Source of the DNA: Acanthosepion lycidas
Taxonomy: Eukaryota > Mollusca > Cephalopoda > Sepiida > Sepiidae
Direction: 5' to 3'
Assembly (NCBI GenBank): GCA_963932145.1
Contig: OZ010586.1
Span: 54,514,943 to 54,578,942, forward strand
DNA length: 64,000 nt
Of this stretch, positions 31,190 to 43,203 are shown piece by piece. The notes beneath the pieces were generated by a model. That model was not told where the DNA came from. It was given only the letters and a program-made list of their open reading frames with translations, and ran no database searches. Made by a program: the position numbers and the translations under genes. The first letter of the stretch is position 1. Each line of letters begins with the position of its first letter.

Positions 31190-34100
31190 ACAACACGAAA
31201 ATATCTCTGAGAGTTTGCAGAAAATAGATTCAGAAGTTTTGCTTCAAATTTAATGTTAAATCATTGTTTTTGAAGACACCTATTCGTTAAGAAATTATAG
31301 TTTTATGATTTCATCTCGGCATAGAACAAAGGAGCTACACTTGTAGCTAGTTGTGAACATGTAGGCGTCTTCGAGTGTTGTAAAGATTCTTTTTCAAGTG
31401 ATATGCGGTCATCTGCCTAGACTAGACACTATTTCCGTTTAAAAAAGTGTTTTGTATTAGTTTTATTGAAATTTTGTTATATAAAATATTTATTCCCTAC
31501 CAAATCTAAGTCCTTTTCTCAAACACAAAAACCAAGTTAGTAGGAATAGTAAGTCATAAAAGGCACAAAATAACAAAATATGATTCAACCACCAAGTAAA
31601 ATTTTAAAGGAAAAACACTTATTACACAAATGCGAAAAAGGTACAAAAGTTTGCACAAAAATTTCCTTTTGTGTGTCTATTAAGGCAGGATAAGAATTTC
31701 TGATAAAAAGGATTACCATCGAAAAATTGAAAAAAAAAAAAAGGATTTCAGTTTAGAAAAGACAAATATTTTGAAAATGGCGAAATACAAAGTAATTCAA
31801 GAAGTCTGAAAAAGAAAAGTGCAAACACCTTTCAGAAAAAAACGAAAACACCTATTTTTACTTGCCCCACGAGCGTCTTTGGGAAATTAGTAATTTTAGA
31901 AAAGTCCCAAATTCACATTGTTCGTATTTGGGAAAATTTCTTTGAATTCTTTTCGTTCTTTTTGTCTAGCCGCAGGAGAATTTTCGCTTGTGAACTTCAA
32001 GGTTCTCTGCAGCTGGTTGGTAACTGGTGTGTTCTTGATGCTCTCTTTTTGATATTAAATGCCTTCTGCTTCTTGATGTTAAATGCCTTCTGCTTCTTGA
32101 TGTTGATTTGCCTTGTCCCCTTACTGTCAAAATGCCTTCTCCCTTGTCCACTGACCTGAGTTCTATTTATTCCATAAAATAGGCTGACAAGATCCCCATT
32201 CGGGTTCTTACTAGGATTTGAGACCACGCCTCTCTTTGGTCAGTAGATACGAAAAAAAGAATTTTTCCATAATTTGAAATGAATTCTTCACAATTTTGGT
32301 GGATTTTAACCGCTGAACCGAAAAAGATATACAAGTATAACAACTTTTTACACAAACAATCTGGCCTTCATAAAAAATAAACTTCTCTCAAAAGTGATAA
32401 AAAAACAACCTAGACGATTAAATATTTATTCAAGGCTAACATATGGTACTTACGAAGCTGACATTTTCCAGATATGCATAAGTTCTAAAAACTGTATAGT
32501 TGTTATTACTAAATGTAGGTAGTTCCAAAGCAAAGATATATCTAAGGTTTAATGCATGTTTAGTTTACAACTGAAAAATCTTTCTTGAAGCTTTTATTTT
32601 AGTTTTAATTTAGTTATCACAACTGATTCGCTAAAAAATAAGCGTACATTGTTTTACTAAGTTTGGGGCATGTTTTCGTCAAAGTTTTATCGTCAAAAAC
32701 TTTGTTATTATTAAGAGGAAAAACCAAAGAATTTTTTCATTGTTAAATTATATTTTTTGATTCTTTATAGAACGTTCTAACTTTTAGTTAAATCTTATTT
32801 ATTTTTGTCAGCTCGATCAACCTGTTAACACCTAAAATAAACAGTCACTGCTGTATAAAAAAGGCATTTCTGTGATATTTTAAACTTGAAGTAAGTCATA
32901 TTTGTATCAAGTCAGATTAATTAAACTTTAAATCAGCTAATATTGCTCAAATAAAGTTTCAGAAAAGTATATTTTATTTTTGAGATATGTTTTAATAAAG
33001 AGAATTACACAGTTCTATTAACAGTTTCCAGTTCCTTTTTGCGTATGCTTCTCAGGTGGCAGCCAATAATTGATCGTTATTATTCTTCAGGATGAAATTT
33101 TTGTGTCACCTCTGTCTTGGTCGGGACATTCGGTGCTTCTTTAAAAATTTGATCTTCTTTCTTTCTAAAACTTATCTGGTGTCCCTTCTCTTCATATAAC
33201 TATTGAAGTGGCTCCAAATAGACCCTAACTTCAAATTTACGAGGTCGTAAGTCAACGCTCTTGATTGGATAATAAATAGAATTAGAAATTTAATTTAAAA
33301 ATGAATTCGAAACAATCCTCCTTGACCAAAATAGTTTGACGGTTCTTAAACAGCCATTTTTTTTTTTAACAAAAATAATCTAATATTTTTTCATAAACCG
33401 TCTGGCTTTCTTTACAATACACTTCTCTAAAAATACGTGTATAAGCAAACCTTGACGATTATAATATTTATTTTTTTGTTTATTTATACTTTTTATATTA
33501 TTCTTAATTATTTTATATTATTAACCAATAATTTTTTATATGATACACACACAATTTTAAAATTCTTTTGAAAATACAGAATGGTTGCGAATTGTTGTAT
33601 GCTTTTCCATTTATGATTACTAAATTTAGCTTTACTTTAACAATTTTACCTAGCCGCTAAAAATGAATACAGAATTTTAAAAGACTTAAAACTTTATAAA
33701 TTACTTTGAAAACAATTCTTATAAAAATTAATTATTCATCGAAATTTTTTAAGACAATAATGTTTACAATATTTTTTATTCATAAAAGCAATTAAAAGCT
33801 TTTCTAATTAAATAATCTTTTAGTTTTATTTCGTTTTCTTATTTTGCGATTCAGAACTGATTTTCTCTAACTGGGAGTCTTGTTTGATAAAAGAAATTGT
33901 TGATTTAAATTCTCCAAAGACAACATTAAGTTGTACAAAAATGAATTTCTCGAAATTTCATAGAATTAAATAAATAATGGGGTGGGGGGTAACAGACGTA
34001 AAAGATTTTTTCAAAAAACGAAACGTTTCTGAAATAATGTAATTTATTTGTGAATAAGTCCTAAAAGTTTCATTAAAATCCAACAATTATTTGATTTTTG

Positions 34101-35146
34101 CAAGAATTTCTAAATCAATGGGTTTTTCAACACAAAAAAAATCTAAAATTTCCCATACTAATTTATAGTCACCCGCTGGTAAAAGAAAAAAAAATGAATC
34201 AAAATTTTTTAAGGTTCTAAAAAGGATTAATAAATATAATTTAATATTAAAAAATCCTTTGATCTTTCCTCTTCATAATAACATAAAGATTTTGACGATT
34301 TATCATAGATGTTCATTTTTTTAGCAAATCTTTGGAGCTATTTATCTAAAAGGAACATTTTGTTTTATTTTAACTAATTTTTATTTTTAAAATGTACAGA
34401 TTTTGTAATTTTAGCATACTTATATATCACAATTGCCGATATTTATATTCAGATTTGGATTTCATATTATTGACAACTTTTCAAAAACAGCTTATGTATC
34501 GCATATGTGTATTGCCTACTTTCAAATTAATACACTTGTTGCTTTCTCCACTTGATGATAGAATTTACCTGGTTCTCAAATTAGCATCCAAGACCATTAC
34601 CGTTCGTCGTATTCTCCCCCTCTATGTGCTTTACTAAGCGTACAATTTCTTGGCTTTTACAGTCCAAGTCACAGTTGAATACATCACAGAAACGCGTCTT
34701 TCATTTATTAGTAAAAATTAAAGTAAAATATTATTTTGTAAAAAAAAAAAAGAAGAGAAAACAACTTTCCCTACGACTTTTCTGTTATAACTCATATGAC
34801 TCTCTGGCTATGTTTGGGAATGTACCTACTTTATAACATTTAGATTATAACTTTGTCGTGTGACTTTCTGTGGGGTCACGGTTCCTTTAAGTAAAAAATC
34901 ATTCAACTCGATTTTAGAAAGAAAGGTCATAAAATAGTATATACTTGTTTTTTCTTAGATGAATGGCGAAATTTACATAATTCTAGATATAATTTGAGGC
35001 AAATCTAAATTTAAAAATATGTTGGTCTATTATGCTTATATATATAAGTTGGTCTATAATACTTAAATATGTTGATCTTTTATACTTCAACAGTTGCGTC
35101 GTCATTACCAGTTAATGCGTGTGCTATGGAAGAAAGGTTTATTCTC

Positions 35147-35195
<49 letters not shown>

Positions 35196-35380
35196 TAACA
35201 CCTTATTTCACAGATGGAACGGAATAGCTGGAAGAAAAGGAATTAAAAACATACTTTGTTCTTAGAACAACACAAAATTATATATCCATATTTAAACGTG
35301 CTGCACACAGAGAAAATATAACGCATATATACAACAACAACTAGTGTGAAAAGACGGAAAATACAGGGTCTTATTCATAA
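31190..35380. other. AT-rich unassigned DNA with simple repeats
   Basis: Two perfect-but-one 24-bp tandem units (GATATTAAATGCCTTCTGCT plus TCTT) lie at 32051-32098. A (TA)n run of about 40 bp occupies 35153-35193, and GTTGGTCTATxATxCTTA units recur at 35021-35090. No gene was recognised in these 4.2 kb. Confidence 0.5.
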
Positions 35381-35389
35381 TAATTCCGA

Positions 35390-35830
35390 ATGGAAGTAGA
35401 GCTACCGGGCATCTGTGTTTCTGGAGAAGCCATATTTAGAATTCCAGATTTAAGCGGTTCTGATTCATCTGCTATATCACTAGCGAGGACATATTCCTCT
35501 CAAAAGAGAAACGGCAAGTTATGGGGTTTTCCCAAATTGCGATCCAGATATATTTTCAACATCTGGTGGAGACCAGATGTAGAAAATATATTCCCAAGGA
35601 GAAACGGCGCCTTGAGCTTGTAAGCTGGCTGGGGTAGGCAGATTTAGCCTCCGTTCCGGCGAGGCAAGATCCTCGCCTGTGCTAAAAAGCAACTGTTCGG
35701 TTTGACTCCTAGGTGTGGACTGAAGTACTAATTACAGTCGTCAATCTATGAAGTGACGTCCATAAGCAGTGACTTTATCTCGACTAAAGGGTGATAATCG
35801 CCTTTTGTGTCCCTACAGAATAAAATGAAT
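35390..35830 (+). other. GC-richer hairpin-bearing segment, unidentified
   Basis: The region contrasts with its AT-rich surroundings. It has a 77-codon frame (35390-35623), a self-complementary GGCGAGGCAAGATCCTCGCC (35660-35679), and the word GAGAAACGGC twice (about 35508 and 35599). This looks like the 5' part of a repeat or a structured RNA-derived element rather than a host gene. Nothing I know matches it. Confidence 0.25.
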
Positions 35831-36129
35831 GGTTTGAAGTCGGAAAATAAATATATTAATGTTCTTTAGTAAGTAATGCCGTCAAAAAATTGTGGCAATA
35901 AACAATTCTGCAATTTATATTTTTACAATTTATTAAAACATTATGATACGGAGCATTTTCTTGTTTATGTTAAGTATTTCCTGAATATTATCTGTAGATA
36001 AATTTAAGTAAATCTACAATTTATCAAGTTTAACATAATATACAATTCTATCTCTATTTAGTTGTTTCACTAGCCATCACTGTTTGCATGACGACAGACG
36101 ACATTGTTATGGAATTTAATTTTAGGTTC

Positions 36130-36310
36130 TTTGGAGGGTTGGTAAAAAAAAACGTTCGAACGCTATGCGTTGGGAAGTAGATGGTTCTTTATGGTCCAGA
36201 TGTAAGTTAGGATATGCCATTATAAGAATGGTTATATTGGTATATATCAAGTGAGCCGTGCACTGAGATGGAACGGCCAAAGTACAGGTTGTTTGTGAGT
36301 TCGTAGACAA
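36130..36310 (+). repeat. dispersed repeat A, partial copy
   Basis: GTGCACTGAGATGGAACGGC, CAAAGTACAGGTTG and a preceding ATAAGAATGGTTATATTGG block match the 5' part of the LTR-like fossil at 14342-14985. Confidence 0.5.
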
Positions 36311-36724
36311 GGACGGTGGATGCTGCCTGTCATCTCTTCATTGTGCGATTTTGCGTATGTGTGTTTACGCACGTGTAGATCAAAGTCGCCTCCGAAATTG
36401 TTTTGAACCTTGAGAAGCAGTAACCTTTTATTTTTATATCCATAAGGAGAATTCGAAATCTAATTTCACATAGAGATGTGAACTTTTTGAATACAAGGCC
36501 TTCATTAGTTAGAAAATTATTTCACACTATTTGCGGGAGTGGTGAAGAAAGTTATTATTGTTATCCTCTAAATGGTTCAACTACGTATTTTGTCAGTATT
36601 TATCCTAGTAATTATTGTTTATCCAAAAAAAACTTCTAATGGGATTTTATAGGTTGAAAAATATATATAGGATTTAATTCCTATACCATATACAAACACT
36701 TACACATGCCACATTTCCATGGCA

Positions 36725-36980
36725 TGTGTTCTGATATGCTATATTTCTTGGTTCCACCAGCCTTGATCTTTGCAACTAGGACCCTACCATGTTACGTATT
36801 CCATTAGTAAGAAGTTCCATTCTGATAATTTCTCCCCAAGAAATACTCATTTGTGGAACAGACTCCCGGCAGGATGTTTTCCCAATTACTACAATCTCAA
36901 GTCTAGGGTTAAACGTTATTTCATGAATTTCACTTCTTGCCTTTTCTTACGCGCATACAGCCGCACACAGTAACGCTCTA
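36725..36980 (+). pseudogene. Jockey-like LINE C-terminal fragment
   Basis: The frame at 36830-36940 reads NFSPRNTHLWNRLPAGCFPN then YYNLKSRVKRYFMNF. This is the C-terminal LWNxLPxxCFPxxYNLxxFKxxVNRHL tail of Jockey-like reverse transcriptases. Only this tail is left. Confidence 0.65.
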
Positions 36981-36989
36981 CCTTGAGTT

Positions 36990-37556
36990 GTTCTTGGGCC
37001 TTGTATTAGGGGAACATTAGTTTTAAAAATATGGCCTTTGATCAGCCGTTTAGTTTTTGCTGTCTTTCTCATTTTGTTTTTGTTTGTTTATATTGTCCTT
37101 CCTCATTCCTTCCCTGTCATTCTTCAGGCGTCAATAACACAGCACAACACGTGGGTTATCCCACTTGACTTTGCTAAAAAAAACTGTCAATAGAGGACGC
37201 TCCTTAAGCCTTTAAAAAGCGTAAATTTTTCTCTTTATTCTCTTTCCTTTTTACAGCTTCTGGTTATAAGATGTAGTCACACACGGAAAAAGTGTCCTCC
37301 ACTGAAGCACGTTCATTTTTATGGTTTTCTATTCTGACTTTCGTACTCTTGTACATACGCTTATATCACACACACAAGCACGCAAACAAAGCACATTCCT
37401 ATATAGCTAATTCCATGTTTTTTCTTTCATCACATGGAATTACTTATGTAAATACATACATTGTCGATTTTTTATTGTTTTTTTTTTTTTGTGCTACTCA
37501 TTTTTTACCTGGACTTGCATTTAGTCCAGCAATAATGTTTGTTGTTTGTAGTATAA
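36990..37556. other. spacer, nothing recognised
   Basis: A 120-residue plus frame begins at 37292 and runs into the inverted repeat at 37557. It is hydrophobic because the DNA is T-rich, and it has no recognisable family. Confidence 0.4.
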
Positions 37557-37918
37557 ATTATAAATTAACTGATTTAAAGATATGGTTCCATCGCTACACA
37601 GGAATTTCCCCGTTTCAAAAACAGAAACTAAAAACTTCAAATTCAATTATATAATTATAAATTAAAGGCCCTAGTTCTGTTTCATTTTCAAACGAATTTT
37701 GGAATAACTTATTTTGAAATTTACTGAGTTTTATAAGCACATATATTCATAATATTTGTTTTCAAGAATACGGGAAAATCCAATCAATTTAACAAGGGGC
37801 AGTAGCGTGTTCATTTATACTGACGACTATTCTATCAAATATGAGTTACTTTCGAGAAGAGGCTATGTCTAGGTAGGGTAAGGATGACGTTTTCAACGAA
37901 TTATGACATCCGTTCAAC
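37557..37918 (+). repeat. left inverted repeat of the composite
   Basis: From ATTATAAATTA(A/G)CTGAT, through ATGGTTCCATCGCTACACAG and AAAGGCCCTAGTTCTGTTTC, to TTATGACATCCGTTCAAC, it is the reverse complement of 45731-46095 with roughly 85-90 percent identity by eye. The inner end is only about 20 bp from the site where the Penelope element inserted. Confidence 0.85.
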
Positions 37919-37941
37919 TATAAAAAGCAATTAATAATTAC

Positions 37942-39287
37942 ATTATTTGGACTATTGTCCTCATCTTTTTCGCCATATTTATTATAACGTTTCGGCCGTT
38001 GTATGCTCCGGCCTTCTTCAGGTGGTTGGAATGTCGAACTGAACCCTTTATTTCGCTCACTAGGGTAGACCTAGTTCCACGTACCATGTTTAATGGATGT
38101 CAGTTATCAGTTATCTCCTGTTAATTCCTCTCTCCAAGTTCTCAACTGCCTTAACTGGGTATTGAACTCATACTCTTTTGATCCTGTCACTGGATCTAAC
38201 CAACTCCTTAATCCACTGTGCCATGTGTCCTTGACGACATCTGTGTATGATGTTCTGAGTATCATAAGCCTAATGACTTCAGCAACCATTTTTACCACTG
38301 CTCATATTACAATTTTTTGCTGTTATCAATTTATGTTTTTACTAGAGCTCATATTGCAACTTTTGTTGTTGTTACCGCTTTTCTCTGGCACTCCTTATTA
38401 CTGGTTCCCATATAGTATTCATTTCTATGCTTAGTCGGTTCAGGAGATTTTGTGACCTAGAATATGTGCTGATTCCTTAAGTTTACGAATTTTCCAATGG
38501 TGTTCCTTGTCTATGATCTCAACCTGATCCCACAGAGGGCGGTGATCTGATTTTCCACTTCCCCTCGTGTTACAGTATGGTGTTCTTGAAGCCTTACCTT
38601 AAGGGTGCGGCCTGTATCCCCTTTATATTTCTTTCCGCAGCTGCACGGGATAGTGTACACACAGTCTTTAGTCATCTTCCCCTCTAGGGGGGTGGTCTTA
38701 CTCGGGAGAGATATCTGCGAAGTGTCATCAAGCTTTTGAAGGTTGTCCTGATGTTATATGGAACGCAGATCCTTTGTATTTTCTCTGATAACCCCTTCAC
38801 ATAAGGCAGGCAAACTGAGTGTTGTCCTCTTGTACCCACTTATCCCAGTTTTTTGGGGGCTGCTGCCATGTACCCAGGGTAGTTGTAACATTGTAGGGCA
38901 CTACTTATACTGACTAATTCTTTATGTAATGTCTCTGAGTCGCCACTTATGACTTGTTGTAAGCAGCGGACGGTCCCTTTCTTTATGCTGTATGGATGGT
39001 GGGAGTTGAAATTGAGGTACTGTTTGGTGAATGTCGGTTTACGGTATACGGATGTCTTGAACCCATGCCCTGTTCAAGATATTGGAACATCCAGGAATGA
39101 GAGTGTGTTATTACTCTCTTTCTCCATTGTGAACTGTATTGAAGGTCTTAGTGAGTTCACATGGTCCAGTAGAACCTGAACATCTTCCTGGTGTGGCCAG
39201 AGTATGAAGGTGTCATCTACGTACCTTAACCATATAGTTGGCTTTAGAGATATAGATTCTAATGCCATTACGTCAAAGTATTCCATG
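37942..39287 (-). mobile_element. Penelope-like element, 5'-truncated, with target duplication
   Basis: Minus-strand coding shows the RT block RYVDDTFILWPHQEDVQVLL (about 39150-39225), NNTLSFLDV, VYRKPTFTKQYLNFNSHHPY (about 38995-39050), and a GIY-YIG domain with VYTIPCSCG-like and KYKGDTGR-like parts (about 38600-38660). The 3' tail matches those at 1-165 and 63893-64000. AATTAATAATTAC flanks the element on both sides (37929-37941 and about 39288-39300), a 13-bp target duplication. It is an old copy, broken by several interruptions, and carries only the 3' part of the family's gene. It sits within the composite between its left repeat and its RT. Confidence 0.8.
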
Positions 39288-39307
39288 TAATTAATAATTA
39301 CCTCAAC

Positions 39308-39508
39308 ATGGTGGATAACATTAACATTAGCAGTAAAAAAATCATAGATGAACTGGAGATTAGTGATAGAGTAGGTAAACTTGCTGAAAAAGAGTGCTAT
39401 ATAACTTTAAAGAACCCCAAACCAGATTTCAAAACTAATCCAACTACAAGGATAATAAATCCAACAAGACCTGAGATCGGCAAAATTAGTAAAAAAATCA
39501 TAGAAAGG
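39308..39508 (+). pseudogene. RT N-terminal portion of the GIY-YIG element
   Basis: The frame starts at ATG 39308 and reads KLAEKECYITLKNPKPDFKT then NPTTRIINPTRPEIGKISKK. This is the LKDHKxxFxxNPxxRLINPxKxEIGxISK block at the start of the RT in this Penelope-like family. The P-type transposon begins at 39517, so the apparent continuation of this frame to 39649 is transposon sequence and not part of the RT. The same protein region continues beyond the transposon at 43931. Fossil copy. Confidence 0.65.
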
Positions 39509-40031
39509 GTTAAATCCATGGCGTTCTATACTCCAGGCCAAGTCATGGCGCAACTGAGAGCCAGAGCTGGAAGCCTATTGAAAAATATAGGATTTTCGGA
39601 AATTTTAGAAGAAAATGAAGTCAACCACTTTATGAAATACTTAGAATAACATTTTTATTCACACCTGAGGATAATAGGATGTGTTGAAAGATAAATAAAT
39701 GAAAATATGTATTTTTGCTATGAACACTGATAATTATTAAACAACACAAAGGGTTAATTATGATTTCTGGTAAAAGATATATTGAATCAGAAATTTATAT
39801 TATTTACAGGTGTCACTGAATCATTTATTCATTCTATTCACTGTGAGTGAATAAAGACTTTGGTTTAAATTTACATTACAGTTACTGGGTTTGACAAACA
39901 GAATCCAAGAAGGCTGGAAGACATCAGCCGAAGTGCGTATATAACAATCAATTATCACAGAAATATAGACAAATAAAACAAAATCATTCTAGGAAAGTTT
40001 CAAAACTTTTAGAGCTGGTTCTTTTTCTGAT

Positions 40032-42275
40032 CTAGGTGTGCCATGTTTGCAAAAATTTTTCAAAACTATATTTGCAAAAATAGAAGCATGCTTTTTCTCC
40101 ATGTTGAAAAAAATGAAACTCAGAAATAAGCATAAAAATGTTACTTAATGATTTATAGCAAACCTTTTCCTTTATTGTATGGAAAAGGATGAAACAAAAA
40201 AATAACCATTGACAAGTGTGGTCAGAAGGAACTTTTAGTTTTCCATGGTCAATTAAATTGGTATATTTTCCATACTTTTCATAATAAAAATGGGTTTCAC
40301 ATTCACTGGGTTGATTATCATTTCTTGTAATATATCCAGCTATGTACACAAGAGCCATTTTTATTTCATTGGAAAGAGATTGTTCTAAATTTTTCAAATT
40401 GTCAAATATTTCTGAACCTTCCTCACAAAGTTTATAATCACAAGATGTACATTGGTGACCTGGATTAACATCAAATTCATCAATATTTACATTTTGATTT
40501 AAAAGTAAAGATGTCTGCTTAATATGCAGCTTTTCAATACATTGTTGAACATTTATAAAATAGGTGCCAATTCTTTTTCTAATGGATCAGTTGAAAATTA
40601 CCCAAGTAGTACATATTTATGACTTGTAGCTAAAAGGTATCGACATAGACTAACAATTCCATTGCAAGTATGATGTATGACAGAAGCAGTGTTTTGGGAT
40701 AATTGTTTTTTACGATTACCTTGACTGCCAGCCATATTTTGAGCCATTTTACCAAATTCAATGATAAAATCAAGTCGGGTGTCATTTGGAGATTTGATTT
40801 CAGCTTGTAGAGGATCATTATGTAATTTATCAATTTGAAGGCATTTAACATTTAAAATTTTCCACCATGTCAAAACCTTGTTTATGAAGAGGGCAGTATC
40901 ATTCTTACCTGCACTTATTTCAGATTGAGTGAGAAGTGCATTATATGTTTTTTCAGAAAACACTCTGAGGCAAGTAGAAACCCATTGTCTTTCTATTGGC
41001 TTTGGAGCAATGGAAATTTCATTTAAATCTGAAAGTTTGACTAGTCTTTCAGATTCAAAATGATATAAGTGTTTAAGATGTGTCCATTTTGCAACTCGAC
41101 TTACTCCATCATCATCAAAGATTAGTTCTGTTTTTTCTGTCAGCCACAAATTGCGAATATTTTTCAACAGATGAACATAATCAAAAAGCAAATGTTTATT
41201 ATCTTCAGTTAACCAAGGTTTTTCAGGAAGTGTAAGATATAATTTTAAAAAAGCTTGATTTACGCGGTTGCCATCACATATAATAGCCTTTACATCAGCT
41301 GGTACAGATGTGATGACTTGGACTGTTAACTCAATTTGTTCAAATAAAAAGGCGGATGTTAATTTTGAAATTGTAATCAATTTTGTAAGAAAATTTGGAC
41401 CCCCATTGAGACATATCAGCATTATACCAAGTACTGTTTGAGCAAGTACAGATGGATTGTCAACTGATTTACCAAATAGTTGTTTGCCATGATATAGCAA
41501 CATCTTTTTGATATATACTTCATCATGGAGAATTATGCACCCTTTTTGACTGGTATTAAGAGTATTAAATATAGATAACAAAAAAGATTTTTCATTAAGT
41601 TTTGAAACTTTTGACGTCATCCTTCATAATGTTGCTAATGAGGGTAATTGAAAATCATATCTTAATTCATTATACAATGTCCGTGATCTTGCATAGTACC
41701 CAAAAGCATGCACAACTATATCTGAGCTGTATTTTATTCCAACCATTTTGGGAGCCATTACTAAAAATTGTTGACTCAGGATATTTTTCTTGTGATCAAA
41801 AGCCATAGAATTTAAATATCAGATGATTTCTTCCAGTTTTGACCAAGTATCAACTGTATTTATATGATTTTTGGACAGGCTGCTAATATAACACTTAACT
41901 CCATAATGAAATGTTTCAAAGCACAAATTGTTATAAATTTTCAACATAAAGAGAGAAATACCATCAATAGATTTTGATAATTGAACAGTTAAAATATTTT
42001 CATCCAAAAATGCTACAACTGGACATATAAAGTCTTTTTTGTTGTTAAGCAGACTTTCTTTCAAATTTGTATAATTTTATCTAATTCAAAAAAAGCATTA
42101 AGTTCATCAGCAATTTGATTTCTAACAGTACTGGAGGTTTTTTTATATTCCTTTGAACAGCTGAGGGTATTGGTATTTGACTTCTTGGCACACCTGGCCA
42201 TACAGATGGTGGATTTTTTGGACGTATTTTTCCATTAACTTTTATGGTATCAAAATTTGAAGGCCAATGTTGTTT
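40032..42275 (-). pseudogene. P-element/THAP9-like transposase, broken
   Basis: Minus strand, N to C: WPSNFDTIKVNGKIRPKNPPSVWPGVP-type linker after the THAP domain (about 42190-42270); GIKYSSDIVVHAFGYYARSR then LRYDFQLPSLATL (41624-41740). A long open piece follows (40598-41620) with GCIILHDEVYIKKMLLYHGK, AIICDGNRVNQAFLKLYLTL, LLFDYVHLLKNIRNLWLTEK and HLKHLYHFESERLVKLSDLN, ending VIHHTCNGIVSLCRYLLATS. The C-terminal ALVYIAGYITR part is at 40032-40397. This is the RNase H-like catalytic core with its GTP-binding insertion as in THAP9. It would excise and insert the surrounding element. Frameshifts near 41620 and around 40400-40600 break it, and the THAP exon is not visible. The 340-codon open piece suggests moderate age. 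Confidence 0.85.
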
Positions 42276-42777
42276 ACTTTAAAACTTTATATTAAATTTA
42301 AAAACATTCATAAGTAGCCTTTCCTTTAGTTTGGTTATTTTAATACGCTTTAAACTATATAAATAGGAATATATATAACTTTTTTTTTACCTTAAAGCAA
42401 TACAATTAAAAGTAAAGTAAAAATAATGCATTTTTTTGTCCTTTAACAACAATATCAGAAAAATATTAAAATAAATATGATAAATAAAATGGTATTATTA
42501 TACTTGTCTTGTAAAATAAATTTTGTAGTCAAAAGGCGTAAAAAAGGAGACTTTTCTAAAAAAAAAAAAAAATTAAAATATTGACATTAACTGCATGTAA
42601 TAAATTTATTATTGTTATTTTTTCTTTAATTCTAATAAGTAAAAAAAATACTTACAGTTCACCAATTGGTAACTAATAGTAAAAATAATCATTTATTCTT
42701 TAACTTCGGAAAAAGCGCGAAGAAATTCGTTTGTTTTTTTTTTTACTTTTAATGGAAATGTTGGATAAAGTTTTAAT

Positions 42778-43042
42778 ATTATCAATCAATATCAAAAGAA
42801 CTGTTCATGAATGCGTTGGACTTTGCTACCCAGTAAAAGGATGTAACAGAAGAAGAAAGGAGCATTATTATAAATGCAAAAAAATCGATACTGATACTAA
42901 AAGATGAGCAATGGATAAAAAGCATTCTTATGGCCACTTTGACATCACAATGGGATCACTAGACTCAGCTGAGACTTCTGACCTCATATTATACAATATC
43001 ACAGCATATTGGGAAATTAATATAACTGATATTGGATTGTTA
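42778..43042 (+). repeat. captured RT segment inside the P element (copy 1)
   Basis: It is about 97 percent identical by eye to 44062-44325, including KKHSYGHFDITMGSLDSAET and the surrounding noncoding changes. The homology begins at ATCAATCAATATCAAAAGAAC and stops abruptly after GATATTGGATT. The parent segment lies 132 bp beyond the P element's right end, in the same orientation. Confidence 0.85.
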
Positions 43043-43102
43043 ATGAACCTATCTCTATTAAAATTTTATTCAAATCTATTATTCAAACTTAAACTTTTAA
43101 TA

Positions 43103-43203
43103 TTAGGTTGGTGCAAAAATAATGACGTATTAATGTCGTTTTTTGACGTATTTTTAACGTCAAAAAACGACATTATTACGTCATTATTTTTGCACTAACC
43201 TAA
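43103..43203. mobile_element. mariner MITE, 101-bp near-perfect palindrome
   Basis: Its termini are TTAGGTTGGTGCAAAAATAA and the complementary TTATTTTTGCACTAACCTAA, with TA on both sides (43101-43102, 43204-43205). The stem is about 47 bp with one or two mismatches. It differs from the copy at 24336 by a longer interior including GACGTATTAATGTCG. It inserted into the P element, downstream of the captured RT segment. Confidence 0.9.

Noticed and set aside
37292-37654. 120-residue hydrophobic plus-strand frame
   Set aside because: T-rich DNA gives apparent membrane segments. The frame runs into the inverted repeat, and the corresponding repeat at the other end does not conserve it.
39509-39649. 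C-terminal part of the frame 39308-39649 (AFYTPGQVMAQLRARAGS region) as a fused domain of the RT protein
   Set aside because: It lies inside the P element, beyond its CATGGCG terminus at 39517, so the apparent fusion is created by the insertion.
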